From Lepraria neglecta (taxonomy: Eukaryota; Ascomycota; Lecanoromycetes; Lecanorales; Stereocaulaceae), in NCBI GenBank assembly GCA_033220425.1, contig CM065652.1, positions 1,178,001 to 1,242,000 on the forward strand: a stretch of DNA of 64,000 nt, read 5' to 3'. Below the pieces are notes generated by a model that worked only from the letters and a program-made list of their open reading frames with translations, was not told the DNA's origin and did no database searches. This document shows positions 36,042 to 48,273 of the stretch, in pieces. The position numbers were made by a program, and so were the translations under genes. Every line of letters starts with the position of its first letter. Position 1 is the stretch's first letter.

Positions 36042-36215
36042 ATGTCTCGTCCTGCGGCCTTCGTCCGGGGGTTCATTGCGGCAATCTCGATGACATATCC
36101 CACTTTCATGGGTGATAACGGATTGCGACCAAAGCCTTGGGGTGCAATCGAGGGAGAGGAATTGATTCGACAAAAGAAATTACCAGAATCATTGTTACGA
36201 AAGGGCCTACGCTAA
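36042..36215 (+). CDS. Possible small ORF, 57 aa
   Basis: ATG 36042 to TAA 36213-36215 reads SRPAAFVRGFIAAISMTYPT, FMGDNGLRPKPWGAIEGEEL, then IRQKKLPESLL. The composition looks protein-like (an amphipathic N-terminus followed by a Gly/Pro-Trp motif), though no family is recognised and the surroundings are decayed. About 320 bp downstream another short frame (36539-36646) begins MAGQQASQAPTSNNKLGYFA. Both could be fragments captured from elsewhere. Confidence 0.2.
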   Translation: MSRPAAFVRGFIAAISMTYPTFMGDNGLRPKPWGAIEGEELIRQKKLPESLLRKGLR

Positions 36216-38161
36216 CGTAAATGTACGGCGGCAGGCCTAGGAGAGTTATTTCATAGGGGATGAGAAGGTTCTGGAACTATTGTACGCATAGTATATAAGA
36301 AAAACGACGCGAGTTGCAGCGAGAGTGGGAGTGGAGAGAGAGATGGCGATGAGAGAGAGACAGTGAAGAAGAATGACCCAGCGGATGAGTTGTCAACTTT
36401 TTTCGCGAACTGTACCATTGGAGATGATAGTGTCTTCGAACGATCACTCGCAAAGACTTCGCTTCAGGCGTAGGATCAAGGCTCGGAAAGAGGACACCAT
36501 ATGTTCAACAACTTTCTGACATTGGCAGACGCATCACCATGGCTGGACAGCAGGCCTCCCAAGCTCCCACCTCCAACAACAAGTTGGGATACTTCGCGAA
36601 TGTAGGCTACTGCCTATGTATTGCAAGTGGGGGAATATTGTTGTAGTATGTAGTTATGATAGCATCATCAGAATAATGCAGCGTCTGTGCCTGCCTCCAC
36701 CTATTAGAACTATAGAGGTAGCTTTAGCTCTCCGCTTAGCTAGCCTGGCAATCTTCAGACTTCGTGCTCGAGCTGCCCATGAGGTGGCTCGTAGGGCAAG
36801 AGGGTTAGAGCTGTCGATTCTACGACGGAAGTAGAGCTCGAAAATGAATGTTTGGACCGCTTGAGAAGATAAAAACAAGTCGTTTTCGAAGGTAGACGAG
36901 CGTAGATTGCCACACTTAGAGCTTTGGAGATCTAATAGTGGACTGCTTTCGCAAGCCGTATGAGCGTAGAATTCGATGTTTGGTGCTTTAGAAGCCTTGA
37001 TACTGGACAATTTTGTGTGCTGGTTAAACAGGGAGTGCCGTGTTAGCTTGATGGAGCATGGTTCGGTAGATCCTTAGTTTCACTTGAGCGGGGGATTTGG
37101 TGCTCAAAATTTTCATATCTTTGATTTAAAGCTATAGTGGGTAATCCATATAATCTAAACTCTATTATCGTATACCTCTATATGAACTTGAAGCCCAAAA
37201 CCCTATTGGACTAGCTATTTAGAGCTTCAAACAGTCTATTAGACAGAAGGACCGACGCTCGAATATCTTTGAACCTTGAGACTTCGTGCTCAAGCAACCC
37301 TTCAAATCGTGACGTCGGCGCTCGACGGTCTTGGGCTTTTACTCAATTCAAGCTCAAGCAACCCATCAAATGGCAAGACCGATGCTCAAACTCCGATAAC
37401 TCTCTAGATTCGAACCTCATGTTCACGCTCAAATAGGATAGATAAATTTCTTTCAAACCGAGATTTGAATTGGACGAGAGCTGATTAGAGCAGCAAAAGA
37501 CTCGTAGGAGCTGAAAGCGGAATGGAGTTCTGCCTGGAAATCAAATCACAGGCTCTGTTTTGGCATACCACGGGCGCTGGAACGGGCGAGACTTGGCCAT
37601 TATGGCTGCATAGTTGAGCTTGATGTTAGTAGTAAGAGTGGATGAAGGAGTTGGTTTTTCGAAAAACTGGGCTCAAGCGGAGCAGAGACTATGGAATATT
37701 CGCGAGGTAAAGGAGCTGAGATTATGGTAAATTTTCCAGTGTTTTTCGAGCTTTAATGCTGCGTCCCACTTGTGATTGTGATAGTGATAGTAGCCCCTGC
37801 CAAAACTCGATGGTTTAGATTGAACCAACTCACTGGCCTTTGTCAATTATATGCGGAATTGATGAGGGAACGCGCTTGCATTGGTAGAGTATAAATCTTT
37901 CTTGAAATTCGCACAACAGCTCTAAAACTACACTATGGTACTAATAAACCAGATACAACATGGTAGATGATAGCTATTTAATGCTGCGAGCAAATAAAGC
38001 CAAAAAGGACTCGAATCCGAAAGAGAAACACAGTTGCAGCTTCCAACCGATCAAATGACAGGTTTGAACAGCGAGAAGAACCCGCTCCTTGCCGCGTGGC
38101 GCTCTATTCCCATCACTTAGGAAGAGATATTATCGTAGACCTCCTCAATCACAAGACTGAC
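36216..38161. other. AT-rich decayed stretch with degenerate tandem units
   Basis: No gene supported. At about 37230-37440 a degenerate unit of roughly 65 bp recurs, with the shared core GCTCAAGCAACCC(T/A)TCAAAT at two sites. The sequence is otherwise stop-rich in all frames. Confidence 0.4.
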
Positions 38162-38615
38162 CTACTGATGAGACCCATTACCGCACTGACAATTATCGCA
38201 AGTGAGGTCTGAATTCTCCCCACACGCCTCGCCCAAAGGAGCGAAAGATGCAAACGCTTCGACACAACCATTATGGTAGCCTCCAGCAGCTATAAAATTC
38301 ATACCCTCAATATAATCGCTTCCAGAAGTCACGTGGACACACGCGCCAACGGTCATTGCAGATTATCTCTAGGAGGGCATCGGGGGTGTAGCCATCCGCG
38401 CTGACGAGTTTGAAGCTTTGGTACTTGTCTGGGCCGTCTGTGCCGTCGGCCGTGGCGCAGGGAGGTATGGCGCAGGTTTCTTGGGCATAGTCGGCGCAGT
38501 TGGTGTCTTGGTATAGGTTTAGGGCTATGCCTTTACAGTCTCGTGGGGTGAGAGCAATTGCGGATGCGTGGGCTGTGAGGAATAAGAGCGTTGCGTAGGC
38601 TGAGATGGTGATCAT
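38162..38615 (-). CDS. Small secreted cysteine-rich protein
   Basis: ATG at 38615 with a clear signal peptide (ITISAYATLLFLTAHASA), then a mature part rich in Cys (CKGIALNLYQDTNC, ETCAIPPC, ACGENSDLTCDNCQCGNG). A two-exon model, 38615-38351 and 38289-38162 with a 61-bp GT...ATAG intron, gives 130 aa, and the frame resumes at GGYHNGCVEAFASFAPLGEA. The donor GTTGGC is weak, and the segment inside the proposed intron also looks coding-like in the downstream frame, so the alternative is a single frame change. Spaced cysteines and a short secreted product are common for secreted proteins of plant- or host-associated fungi, but no specific role can be claimed. It lies in the gene-poor, transposon-rich island. 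Confidence 0.6.
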
Positions 38616-40262
38616 GTTGATTGATTTTTCGAATACCGATAAACTCTGTATCGCGGGTTTCAAAGAAAGAAGACGAAGATAGAATGGTTGGATTTCAGGC
38701 GGAGTCCGACTTACCGTTGACTGCGAGAGAAAGATTGCGAATTGCTTTCGAAATATTTGAGTTGGATGCTTGGTCTGGAGAAGACCATGGCAGAGCAAAC
38801 ACGATGGCTTTATACTTTCAAGTTCCCCCCTGACATGAAAAGTAATTTTGCCTCACACGGAGGCAATGAGAGTCTGCCTCGTAACGGGGCATACACATGG
38901 GGTGTGGGACTATGCAGCCATCCACATATCATGAAACTCGTGATAATAGCAGCAAGGATCCATAGCGATGGCCTCCGTCTCCTTTTCGTGAAGACTCGCC
39001 AGATGTGCGAGATTCGGATGAGAGATGATGAAAATATCGAGGCACAGCTCATAGTTAGGAGGAAGGCATACATCTTCTGAGACTTTGTAAGACTTCAGCG
39101 GCTGAGCCTTTGATGGCTAACATCAAACTTCTATTATAAACCTGCTACCGACCTGGAGTACATTCAACTTCTCCTTGTGCCCAATTGTAAAGCCGAGGGT
39201 AAGCAGGGGCTCCTTATAGCGACTCACGGATGCTCACCTCGTCTCGAAACGGGGATTTGGGCTAGAGTACCTTGGAAGCCTGTGACAAAGCGCAAGCACT
39301 GTTGCAAGGCTGATTGGTGCGAGTCCTGGTGATGCGTCGAACGACACCACCTGGAGAATTGATACCTACCATCCTCTCACAGGGGCATCCGCAGCCACCG
39401 ACCCCATTACACGGCCTACCCCTGTGACATTATTTCGGTTTTAGGATTTCAGACAGAGACAAATTGAGTATTCGTAGATTTGAACTGCGCCTCTAATTTT
39501 TAATGCATTTGGCTGACTTGCGGAGATGCTTAGTCTCTAATCATGCAGCAGCAACCGACAACACGTAGTTGCAAATGGCGTCGGAGACTCCGCGCGTCGT
39601 CAAAAGTCTTGCATAGCCAGGAATAGCACTGTGCTATGGCGTTGCAAGACGGTGTCACTCGCGCGGAGGCATGGGACCTCGAGCTGAGCACGCAGTATTA
39701 GCCAATGTTCAATATTGGAAAAGATGTACTCTTTCATACTAGAATCCATTGATTTTGGGCCACCAACCACGATGCGAACGCGCGTTGATCATACCACTCA
39801 AAGAACGAGTACGGTCCACGAGGCCTCGCACTCTGTTGGGTGACATGCATGTACAGCACACCTGAAGTTTTGTGGAGGCACAGTAGCTCGGGTTTGAAGA
39901 AGAAAAAGCAACCCCAAGGTTGAAGTTGAAACCAAACTTGTACATCGCTTCAGCATGGCTCCAGAGACATGAGACGTTGCCAGGATCTTGGGGAGCGGCT
40001 GAGACCAAGCCTTGAAATAAGCAGCATGTACTCCGAAGGCGCGCGGTAATAGGTGGAAAACCCCCCACACCCAAGCACGCTCGCTTAGGCCGTGGCCGTC
40101 CACGCGGGGACACAGCTCCCCTGAGAGGTCGCAGGAGGCATGGTTATTGATTACGATTTGTGTTAGACAGTTAGCGTTCGACGGGAGAAATTTCATAGTG
40201 GACCAATGATGTCTGGAGAGTGTGTAGAAGGGGGTTGAGGCCCCTCAATACCGCATGTGATA
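38616..40262. other. Intergenic, no supported gene
   Basis: A 132-codon minus frame at 39798-40196 begins with ATG but has no recognisable domain. Near 40225-40250 an imperfect partial copy of the adjacent MITE end is seen (TAGAAGGGGGTTGAGG). Confidence 0.4.
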
Positions 40263-40553
40263 GAAGGGTTCACCCCTCAACCGGCTAGCCTTATAGGGCT
40301 GCCGCCCAGAAATCTCGATCTTTCTGCTCCGGGGGAAAGCTCCAGGGGCTCTCAGGGGTGTATATAGTGGAAGTCTACAGCTTTCTACAGCTCGCCAACT
40401 TCGTAAGTTTCGATAAAGACTTTAGTACGAAACTTATAGAGATTGATAATATCTACAATAGCATACGCGAAAAATTATTATCAAACGCTATATCTGCAGA
40501 GCTAGAGGAGGTAGATGGTTAAGGGGTGCAGACGGTCGAGGGGTGAACCCTTC
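40263..40553. mobile_element. MITE-like element, 291 bp, TA target duplication
   Basis: Inverted ends GAAGGGTTCACCCCTCAACCG (40263-40283) and CGGTCGAGGGGTGAACCCTTC (40533-40553) match at all but one position. TA flanks both sides (40261-40262 and 40554-40555). The interior is non-coding and contains a shorter palindrome around 40400-40440. Size, ends and TA duplication indicate a non-autonomous Tc1/mariner-type element; no autonomous partner with these ends is in the window. Confidence 0.85.
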
Positions 40554-41328
40554 TACTGTTTCATGAAAACGCCAAGTGATGCTGCGTGGCTCAGCTGAGC
40601 TCGCAATGCCTCATCATCAATAGGGATTCAAGAACTCGATCATAGATTCTGATGTTCCTCCATCTTCCATTCGACTAAGCTCTAATTTACAATCACCCAT
40701 TTCAGATTTACACCATGCACCAATGGTAGCTGTGATTAGTGCGCTAGCTTTGCAGAGTCACTATCCAACTATAGCTCGATCAAAGCGCTGTCTTTCTGAT
40801 GGTAGTCATAAGGAGTTTAGCAGACCAGGCGCGTAGAGGGTAGCATTAGTTGAGGCCTAAGATTTAGCCGCTAGGATTGGGGTCGAGCCGAAGTGCCTAG
40901 TAATATGATAATAGACGTTAGTGGTTACATGCCATCCGTGACACAGCCAACCGATTAATCTCTCACCTGGAACTATTTCGCTTCCAAAAAAGGGGCTTCA
41001 CCATGCAATTCCGCAATATCAACCAGGTAGCGGCTTCTCAGCACGTGGCTGAGTGAACGAATCCTGCCCTAAAGATGCAGGACGATTTTGAGAAGTCCTA
41101 AAGCTCTAGCTTGGAGGAAGGAGAGCTCCAATGACGGACAAAGTACAAACATAGAGTGACGGAGGCTCGCTGGCATGAGCCTGAACTTGAGTAGGCATAA
41201 CGAGAACAAAGTGAAGATAGACAAATCTAAAAGGAAGAGGGTATTGATTTACGCTGAAGAGACCTTCCTCCACTTTTTCGACGAAGACACCATCGCGCGC
41301 TGAAAGACACGGACGAACAAGTGTCAAG
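40554..41328. other. Intergenic, no gene seen
   Basis: Lies between the MITE and the 3' end of the GFA gene, possibly including its 3' UTR. No domain or repeat end recognised. Confidence 0.5.
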
Positions 41329-41783
41329 TCAATGCTTTCCAAGGTTGCCTGCTACCATTGCTTCCTCCCAATTCTGTCCATCCCTAGACGTAATAGTAGC
41401 AGAGCGCACGTTATCCCGCTGCAGGCACCTGTAGTTGATGTTGTACCCTTCCGGAAAGCTCCTTGGTACTGTCAACGGAGAGATGCCACAGGTCTTGCAG
41501 AACCAGTGCTTTGCAGTCCCGGTGTTGAATGTGTATTCTTGCAGGTGCTCTTTGCCTTCGAGGGACTTGAGGGCATCTGCCTTGATGACGAGGCCGATGA
41601 AACCTAGGGGTGATGTCAGCAAGGCTCATGGCTTGATGGATTAGTCAAGACTGATATGTTACCTTTCATGGCGCAGATACTGCAATTACATTCGCTCATG
41701 TCCTTCAGATCAGGCGAGTGCATGATTGAGAATTTCACATTGCCGCAATGGCAGCCTCCTTTGTGGAAGACTTGTTCACCCAT
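41329..41783 (-). CDS. GFA-domain (glutathione-dependent formaldehyde-activating/CENP-V) protein
   Basis: Small zinc protein of the GFA/CENP-V fold, 131 aa. Two exons, 41783-41663 and 41603-41329, with a 59-bp intron. Zinc ligands are visible: KGGCHCGNVKF, ECNCSICAMKG in exon 1, and HWFCKTCGISPLTVPRSFPE in exon 2, followed by YNINYRCL and the typical end AMVAGNLGKH. The founding member was linked to formaldehyde detoxification, but most fungal members have no proven reaction, so the name is only a family label. It is divergent from the zinc-finger gene starting at 43587. A decayed copy lies at 49563-49800 in the second segment of the local duplication. Confidence 0.9.
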
Positions 41784-43586
41784 CTTGTGAACCAAAAAGT
41801 TGCGAGCATTCAGACGCAAGTAAGATGTGTCAGCCTCGCGAGTGACAGGAAACGCAGGAATGAGGCTCTTCGCAAGCTTATCCTCGGTGTGCTAAAGTGA
41901 CAGTTCGAGATGCATAGTGAATTATGTATTTTGTCATCACATCAAAATGAGTGGGCTGTTTGAGTCCTGCCGGCAGCTTTGAACACGAATCAGACCCCCC
42001 AGCTTTGGCAAGCATTATCGTCCGCTGATCCCTTAGATGCATGATGCACTATCGCTTCTGTGCTGAGGTAGGTGCGGGCCCTGCAATCATTGGCTCTAGA
42101 AAAGAGCTGCAAAAATGATCAAAACCTTTCGGGCTCACAACCTCCGCCATTCTAGGCCAGAGCGTTGTTTCATGCCCGAGTGCCCGAAATGACTATGCAG
42201 AAAGGTAGGCTGCGCCGCAGCGTTGCATCCAGCATTGCTATATAATTCATCATTTCGTCCTGCCCTTTCCTCAGAGCAACATGCTTCATTTCCAAATGCT
42301 TCAAACCAGAGTGGGGGCGCATAGCGCTTGAGCTTGGACGGAAGGTCTATGGTGGTTTTGTAAACCCCACATTTCAATGGATTTGCGCCCAAAACCAGTC
42401 TTCCTCGTCGGCAATCGCGACTATGCTCGTATTCAGCGTTGGCTAAAGTCCTTCGCCTCCGTGAGTTGATCTTTGTGCATGGTCACCTAGCAAAATTCCG
42501 CTCGCCGTATTTCGAGATGACAAGTTCAAGTTGGCGTGTTCTTAGGCTGGATTGGACCCTTGTTCAATGAATATCTACAAGACATCGAAGCCACATCTGT
42601 CATCTACGCCAAATTCGCCAGGGCTAGACGGACTTTGTCCGCCCCCGAAGGACTTACAAGGACCATTTCGACGTCCCCCAAGGTCTTTCTCATGCAGCTT
42701 ATGCCTTATTATGGCCAGTCTTCGAAAGTCCTCCCTACCTGAAAAGTTGCGCAAACTCGAACGGCGATGCCCGAAGGACTCGTGTGACGAACCTGCAGAT
42801 CACAAAGCACGCAAACCCCACTGCTGAACAACAGATCGTTCGCCTGCTTTCTTAGCCGGTTGCCTTCTTTTCCCATCTCTTGAAGATTGACGCTCCTATC
42901 AAAGCTATACTTATTTGAGCCTCAAAGTCTAGATCGGTCATGGAGACAAGTCCATTGGCGGCGCTCGGTCTGTCCGCCATCCACACAGAAGTCCTACCAA
43001 AGATCGCCAACTGCCATTACCTTCTACATTCTCATACAGATGGGGCGTTCATCCGTCACCCGCGCCGGGGTCAAGGTCGCCTGTTATGCGGCCGCCTGTT
43101 TAAGCATAAAATGGGGTCAATGGGGTAGTTCTGGCCCCCAGTTGGCCAATTGGATGCAGATTCTTCCGAGTTTGATGCAACATCTCCTCTTCCTGAAATT
43201 ATGCAAGACCGTACCGTTAATCCCGTCTCGGAAAATTCAGGGCTCCGAATCGTCAGATCTCCAAGATTTGGCAATGATCGCCTATCTCGAATGCTGTCAA
43301 GGTGTCAAGGAAGCCCCAGACCCAAAAGTCCTCCCAACATGGGCGCATTTCTAACCCCGCCTGCATACGAGTGGTCTCCGCCGATAACATGTTGGACTTT
43401 CTCGAGTCCTGACAGCGTGATTTACTGGCCAGTCGCAAGTCAGGATCTGATCAGGAGGTGCGGTGGAATGCATTGACTATTCAAGTTAAAAAAGGCCGGC
43501 ATTCCAGATTCTTTGATGACTTTGTTAACCCAAATATTTCCGTGGAATACTGCCAAAGGCACAGAACTTTCCCTTTAATACTTACA
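41784..43586. other. Divergent region, duplicated upstream of both zinc-finger genes
   Basis: Short frames only. Parts have counterparts upstream of the second zinc-finger gene: 42060-42110 resembles about 51635-51695 (shared core ATTGGCTCTA), and 42825-42905 resembles about 52360-52440 (shared ATCGTTCGCCT and TTGCCTTCTT). This supports a common ancestral promoter region. Confidence 0.6.
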
Positions 43587-46500
43587 ATGTGCGGGACCAA
43601 CGACCACATCTTTGTTCGGGGAGTGCCTTGCGCGTGAGTGTCTAGCATTAACGCCCATGGTGATGCCTCTTGATAACCCTTACATTGTAGCTTGAAACCA
43701 TACTTCCATCAACATTCTGGCGACAGAGCCTTGGGCGTCGTATCTCCATATGCTTGTGAGGTAAATTTTCAAGATTGGGTCAAATCCTTTCGCCAGAGTT
43801 CGCCGGACATCGAAATGGAAGAGCTCGTGATGTGCCCTATGCTATGGTGTCGTAAAAGCTTTGAGAACCCCTCATCTGTCGAGGACCATGTTCGCAGGTG
43901 TGATCGACTCTCGGATGGGTGGTACTGGTGTCCCATTTGCAGGCGTCCCGAGCGGTTTCTAGAGTGTGACAAGTCTTGTGAAATGGGTCAACGGCCTGTC
44001 TTGCAGAGGAAAAGGTCGAAATTGCACCGTGCTGCCTCCTTTTTCAACTATTTTGGCCGCAAACAGTCGTCGAGGAAAGCCATGTGTATGTTATCTGCTA
44101 CCAATATGAAAACCCAATGTATTGAATCTGACACCTGACAGTGAAGAGAAGTGTGACCGGGGATGAAGTCGACCTAGAGATGGGTAGCGTCATTGCCGAG
44201 GGATTGGGGAAGGAAGAGCTGGACGCAGGGCCAGATTGCCAGATGTTCGGGCTCGACCTAGCCGAAGCCAACCCGTCCAAGGCAGTAAAGCCAGGTCTAT
44301 TAGTAGATGAGAAGGATCTGTACCATTCTAAGACCAACAATGACCTGATGCTTACGACAGCACCTACTGGTCCACTAACCAACCCCCAGTCACAAAGGAT
44401 CACTGTGAGGTCGCTTCACGAGATGTACGATCCGTCCGCATACTCGTCGCAGAATCTTCAAGAAGTGGACCCCTCCTTCAAACAAGAAGAAGAAGAAGTC
44501 GCCTGCTTATCCGGAAGGAGTGAATTGTTGCCACCCGATCGCAGTTACACCAGCGCAGAACTACCTAGTAGCCGTATGACGACTACTTCTTTACCGAAAC
44601 TAGACAGCAGTTTTGTACTCATGGCTTCAAACTCCTCAGAACCAGCTGAAACATATCCCCGGTTTACAATGGATTCTGATACTCTAGCTGGAGTGGTATC
44701 CCTGGTTGACGACGAACATCACGGAGCCCTAATGGATAGTACTTTGGGCCTCGGGTTTGTATCTCCAGTCTCTGATCGCGTCTCCTTGACCTCACCTACC
44801 AGTACACTCATTGGACAGGCTACTTCGCCAGGAGATATCGCTAGCCTGTGGAGACTAAGTAGTCCACCAGATCCTCTCCTAATACCGAAACAGCTGCATC
44901 TAAAGACAGATGCTAATTCTTTAACGGCCTTGACCACATCAAGTGATCCGTCCATCAATAGGCATATCAGCCTTTTCTATGCTGGCCACGAACACTTATC
45001 CGAGTATATGTCTTTGGACCCTTTCAACATCAGTGCGGGGATGTCACCAAGCACTCGTGGTTCAACTTGGAGTTCTTCCCCAGTACCAACGCAGACTCAG
45101 GTCGAGGAGCTTCGAGATTTGGTGAAAATAGTCAATTCCGAGTGGATGCAGAGACTATCGTCGGCTACTGAACTCTACACTCACTGTTCCAGACTCTCTG
45201 CACAAAAACTATTTGATAACGGTACCAGGAGTCTAGAATCGTTGTTTTGCGGCAACCTTCCCAGGAATTTTGAGGATGTCTTCGCTCTGATGCACGTTGC
45301 CTTTGCCGCTGCCTACGTTCTACACAAGGAGCATGCATCGTATGACTGGAGCGACTTTTTCCAAGATGCGCTCCAGTTTCACCTTGCGCTGTCTAGCAAG
45401 AGTGACAGAGATTCCTTCTTGGGAGTCATGGATCGTTGGTGGCTACCACCCGAGCTTTCACTGAGGTCTTCACTCGTCATAAAATTCGGCCCAGTGGTTG
45501 GCCACATGTCACAAGAATCTACGATTGGTATGCACCAGATGGAGTTGGTAAAATTGCTCAAGAATGGTGAAGTCGCTCGAAACTGTTCGGACTTCCTTGA
45601 TGGTCAGTCATTCTCGCGGATTATCGTCCGTACAAGTTATCTAATTGAGATCTCAGGTTTCGAGGAAGCTGGCATTATGGAAAGGAATGCCCACTTCCTG
45701 CCAGGTGCACTGATTTCTAATGCCCAGGGTAGAGAGCCCATTGTTGAGCATATGATCAACGAGATCATCTATCCACTTCAACAGCAAAGAGGGATCGAAG
45801 CACTACGTGACCAAGTGTCGGACGCTGAGGCTCAATTACATAATGGTTTGCTCCGAAACCCGCGTGAAGTTGAGGTTGTGTTGATATCAAGCGGCAAGGT
45901 AAGCAAAAGCTGGAGCACGTCTTGCTTTATTAACCAACGAAGGATTTTAGCGCAACTCGAAATCCCCTCATATTTACGAGAAGTATCACGAATGCATTAC
46001 CAGTCTGTGCGATACGGCTATGGCGCCTTCCGATCCATCCTGGAACCAGGAAAGCTCGTGGACCTCGGAAACCGCCTGGCGTGATCGCTTTTACATTGCA
46101 GACCTCCACGGGATCCTGGCAGTATCACTCGAACTTGACAAATCCCATAGCGCCGAACCTTCCACCAATCATTGGCCCAATACCAGTGTACTGGCAGTTA
46201 TTCGACCTGATCAGACACTGCTAGAGTCACCTACCTCGTTAAGCTCGAGGAGTAGTGGGAACAGCACCAACTCGTCGCCGACAAGCCTTACGTCTCTGGA
46301 CTCGGCGATGAGCTTATCAGGTGATACCCTTGCTAGCTCGCTCACCTCGCCTACGGCTACATCCCAGAGTTCTATATCACCAACCTCGCCTACGTTCCCG
46401 ACACCAAATGCGGAAATTGCATATTGCCAGCTGTGCCCTGCAACATTTAGAGGTACGCCTCAACACCGCAGGTCAAACCTGCAACGCCACATGCGGACTT

Positions 46501-46706
46501 TCAAGAAACATAGTGGCTTTGCTGGCTTCAAATGTCCTGAGCCGGGGTGTAACTCGACGCTCATGCGGACAGATAACTTGGGCAAACATCTGCAGACTAT
46601 GCATGGGCTGTCGTCGCCAATTGAGAAAAATGACGCAATTAGAAGGAGCAGACACATGTCAAATCATGACTTGCCCTTTCCGTTGGAGACGTTTCTCTTG
46701 GATTGA
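43587..46706 (+). CDS. Zinc-finger-like protein, paralogue A (unknown function)
   Basis: Exons 43587-43633, 43691-44085, 44142-45602, 45657-45898 and 45951-46706 give about 966 aa; if the 54-bp fourth intron is retained the frame stays open and adds 18 aa. An N-terminal zinc motif is visible (C64-x4-C69-x12-H82-x3-C86), then WYWCPICRRPERFLECDKSC. Residues 130-440 are Ser/Pro-rich and probably disordered. A conserved helical domain follows (VEELRDLVKIVNSEWMQRL, FEDVFALMHVAFAAAYVLH, DRWW). The C-terminus has two C2H2-type fingers (CQLCPATF...H and CPEPGCNSTLMRTDNLGKH). The layout suggests a nuclear DNA-binding protein. I recall similar unnamed multi-copy proteins in ascomycetes; no function is known to me. 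Its paralogue is at 53131-56383. Confidence 0.87.
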
Positions 46707-47653
46707 ACATGATACCGGTATTATGGCTTATTGCTCTTGCCTATTTGGTTTTTATTTGGAAGCCTTTGGCTTCTTCATACTCATTTGGCAGGCCTTAAGG
46801 TCTACCCTTGACTTTCTATTCTTTAACGCTCAGGCATGCCATCCTATATACGCTTATCTAATATTATGATGATGACAAATGGCCTGAAGTATGCAATTCA
46901 TATTTTCAAGTACGTAATTACCCTCATTAGGTCTTTCTCTCTGGAAGATGAGAGCCGTAAAATCCGCGATGTGCTGTTGACGGTATTATTTGGATACACA
47001 ATCTCCGAAGAGCGCATTCTTGCACGCGGGAAGTGAGTGGCTGTCGTGATATAGACGTAGCCATGGCCTGCCGCAGGAGTTGAGGCGACAAAGGTTTGCT
47101 GCAGGCGGACTTAACTGACTGCCTCAAGCAGTGCTATCGAGCTAAATGCAGGTCCCCGTCCAACGAAAACATGAGAATTCGGCCATCAGGACTATCAGGT
47201 GTGATGGCTAGTGGGGATAGTAGGACTCAGCATCCTGGAATCAAGCCAACGACTATTCCGCATGCGACGGACTCTAGCTCTAGGCGCAGGACGCTGGCCT
47301 AGGTCAGCCTTCGGCAGGACGATACATCTGAAAGTATCCGTTTTGACCTTGCGGATTAGGTAGAAGACACCAGGTTGGGGAGAGGGCAAGAGTCAGCTTA
47401 CAAAATGCTCAAGAAGCCCAGACTTATTGCAATAGCAAGACTTTCAGATCCATTCATATACGCATAGCTTTCGATCACGAATAGTTCCGAGTCTAAATCT
47501 CTCGCTACAATCACCAACCGGTGTATTCGCTCTCGAGAGGCTTGTATCCTAGGAAGGCTCAGACGTCTAGCTCCATCAGACGGACACAAGGCTGGAGAGC
47601 GGCTCGAAGACCCTTGACCTCCCTCTTAACCTAAGCCACAATCCAGATCAACC
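46707..47653. other. Intergenic between the duplicated pair (copy A)
   Basis: Short frames on both strands (for example 47096-47302 plus), no domain recognised. The counterpart in copy B is longer (56384-57709). Confidence 0.45.
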
Positions 47654-47906
47654 ATGCCGTGAGTCTCCATTGTTCCTATACCCTCATCTTCTCAGCTCAT
47701 TGACAATGTTCTATCACAGATCTCAGCACACAGCAAACGAAATCTCTCAACAAACCGGTCCTCTCAAGCCTCAATTAGATAGATGGGCCAAGAAGAAGGA
47801 GAAGCATGAGCAGGTTGCCGTAGGAGAGAAGATCTCGCGATCGGAGAAGAGGATGAAAGCATGGCTTGATGATAAGGAGCAACGATTTGAGGGGAGAAGG
47901 AATTAA
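47654..47906 (+). CDS. 63-aa basic protein, paralogue A, five-base first exon
   Basis: Exon 1 is only ATGCC (47654-47658); a 61-bp GTGAGT...CACAG intron leads to exon 2 (47720-47906). The product starts MPSQHTANEISQQTGPLKPQ and continues WAKKKEKHEQVAVGEK, ending EGRRN. It is strongly charged and probably one long helix, with no signal peptide or membrane segment. The copy at 57710-57960 has the same exon split, the same exon 2 length (187 nt) and the conserved core KKKEKHEQVAVGEK, so both are likely real genes under constraint. No family is known to me. A role with the neighbouring zinc-finger protein is suggested only by co-duplication. Confidence 0.8.
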
Positions 47907-48273
47907 ATAAAGCTTGTGATCTCGGTGACGAAATTCCCGGATATTTTTTTATGGAGGAAAGGTACTACGCTCTCGGCTTCAATTTTCTCATGAAAGGCCT
48001 CCTTTCCACTCAATGAGAACTGAAAGTTTAAAATTTTCCGGTGGAAGTCTTAATTTCACATATCTTTCAAATGCGCATAAGTCGAACAAGATAGAGTGCT
48101 CTAATTTTCTTAACTAATTGGCATATGATCTTGCGCCTGCACTAATTGAGAATTAAGCTATCGCTAGGCGAATCCAAAATCAGCGTCATGGTTGAGCGCA
48201 CATATGATATTCGGCAATCTGATGATCTTTGATTCGTCTCGTAGAGACTGAAATTGGTTCAAGATTTACTCTC

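Larger units (their letters stand above)
41329..47906. repeat. Segmental duplication, copy A
   Basis: Holds GFA gene, zinc-finger protein gene and 63-aa gene in the order and orientation also found at 49563-57960. Protein similarity, shared intron positions and spacing show common origin. Copy A keeps all three genes open and lacks the Tc1-type element. Confidence 0.88.

Noticed and set aside
36539-36646. Short frame MAGQQASQAPTSNNKLGYFA
   Set aside because: Only 35 codons, no splice continuation or family found; mentioned only as a possible captured fragment.
37990-38080. tRNA-like T-loop word (complement of GGACTCGAATCC)
   Set aside because: No pairing T stem, acceptor stem or D arm could be formed around it.
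28000-41000. Search for retroelements in the decayed island
   Set aside because: No reverse transcriptase, integrase or long terminal repeats recognised; the identifiable mobile DNA is of DNA-transposon type.
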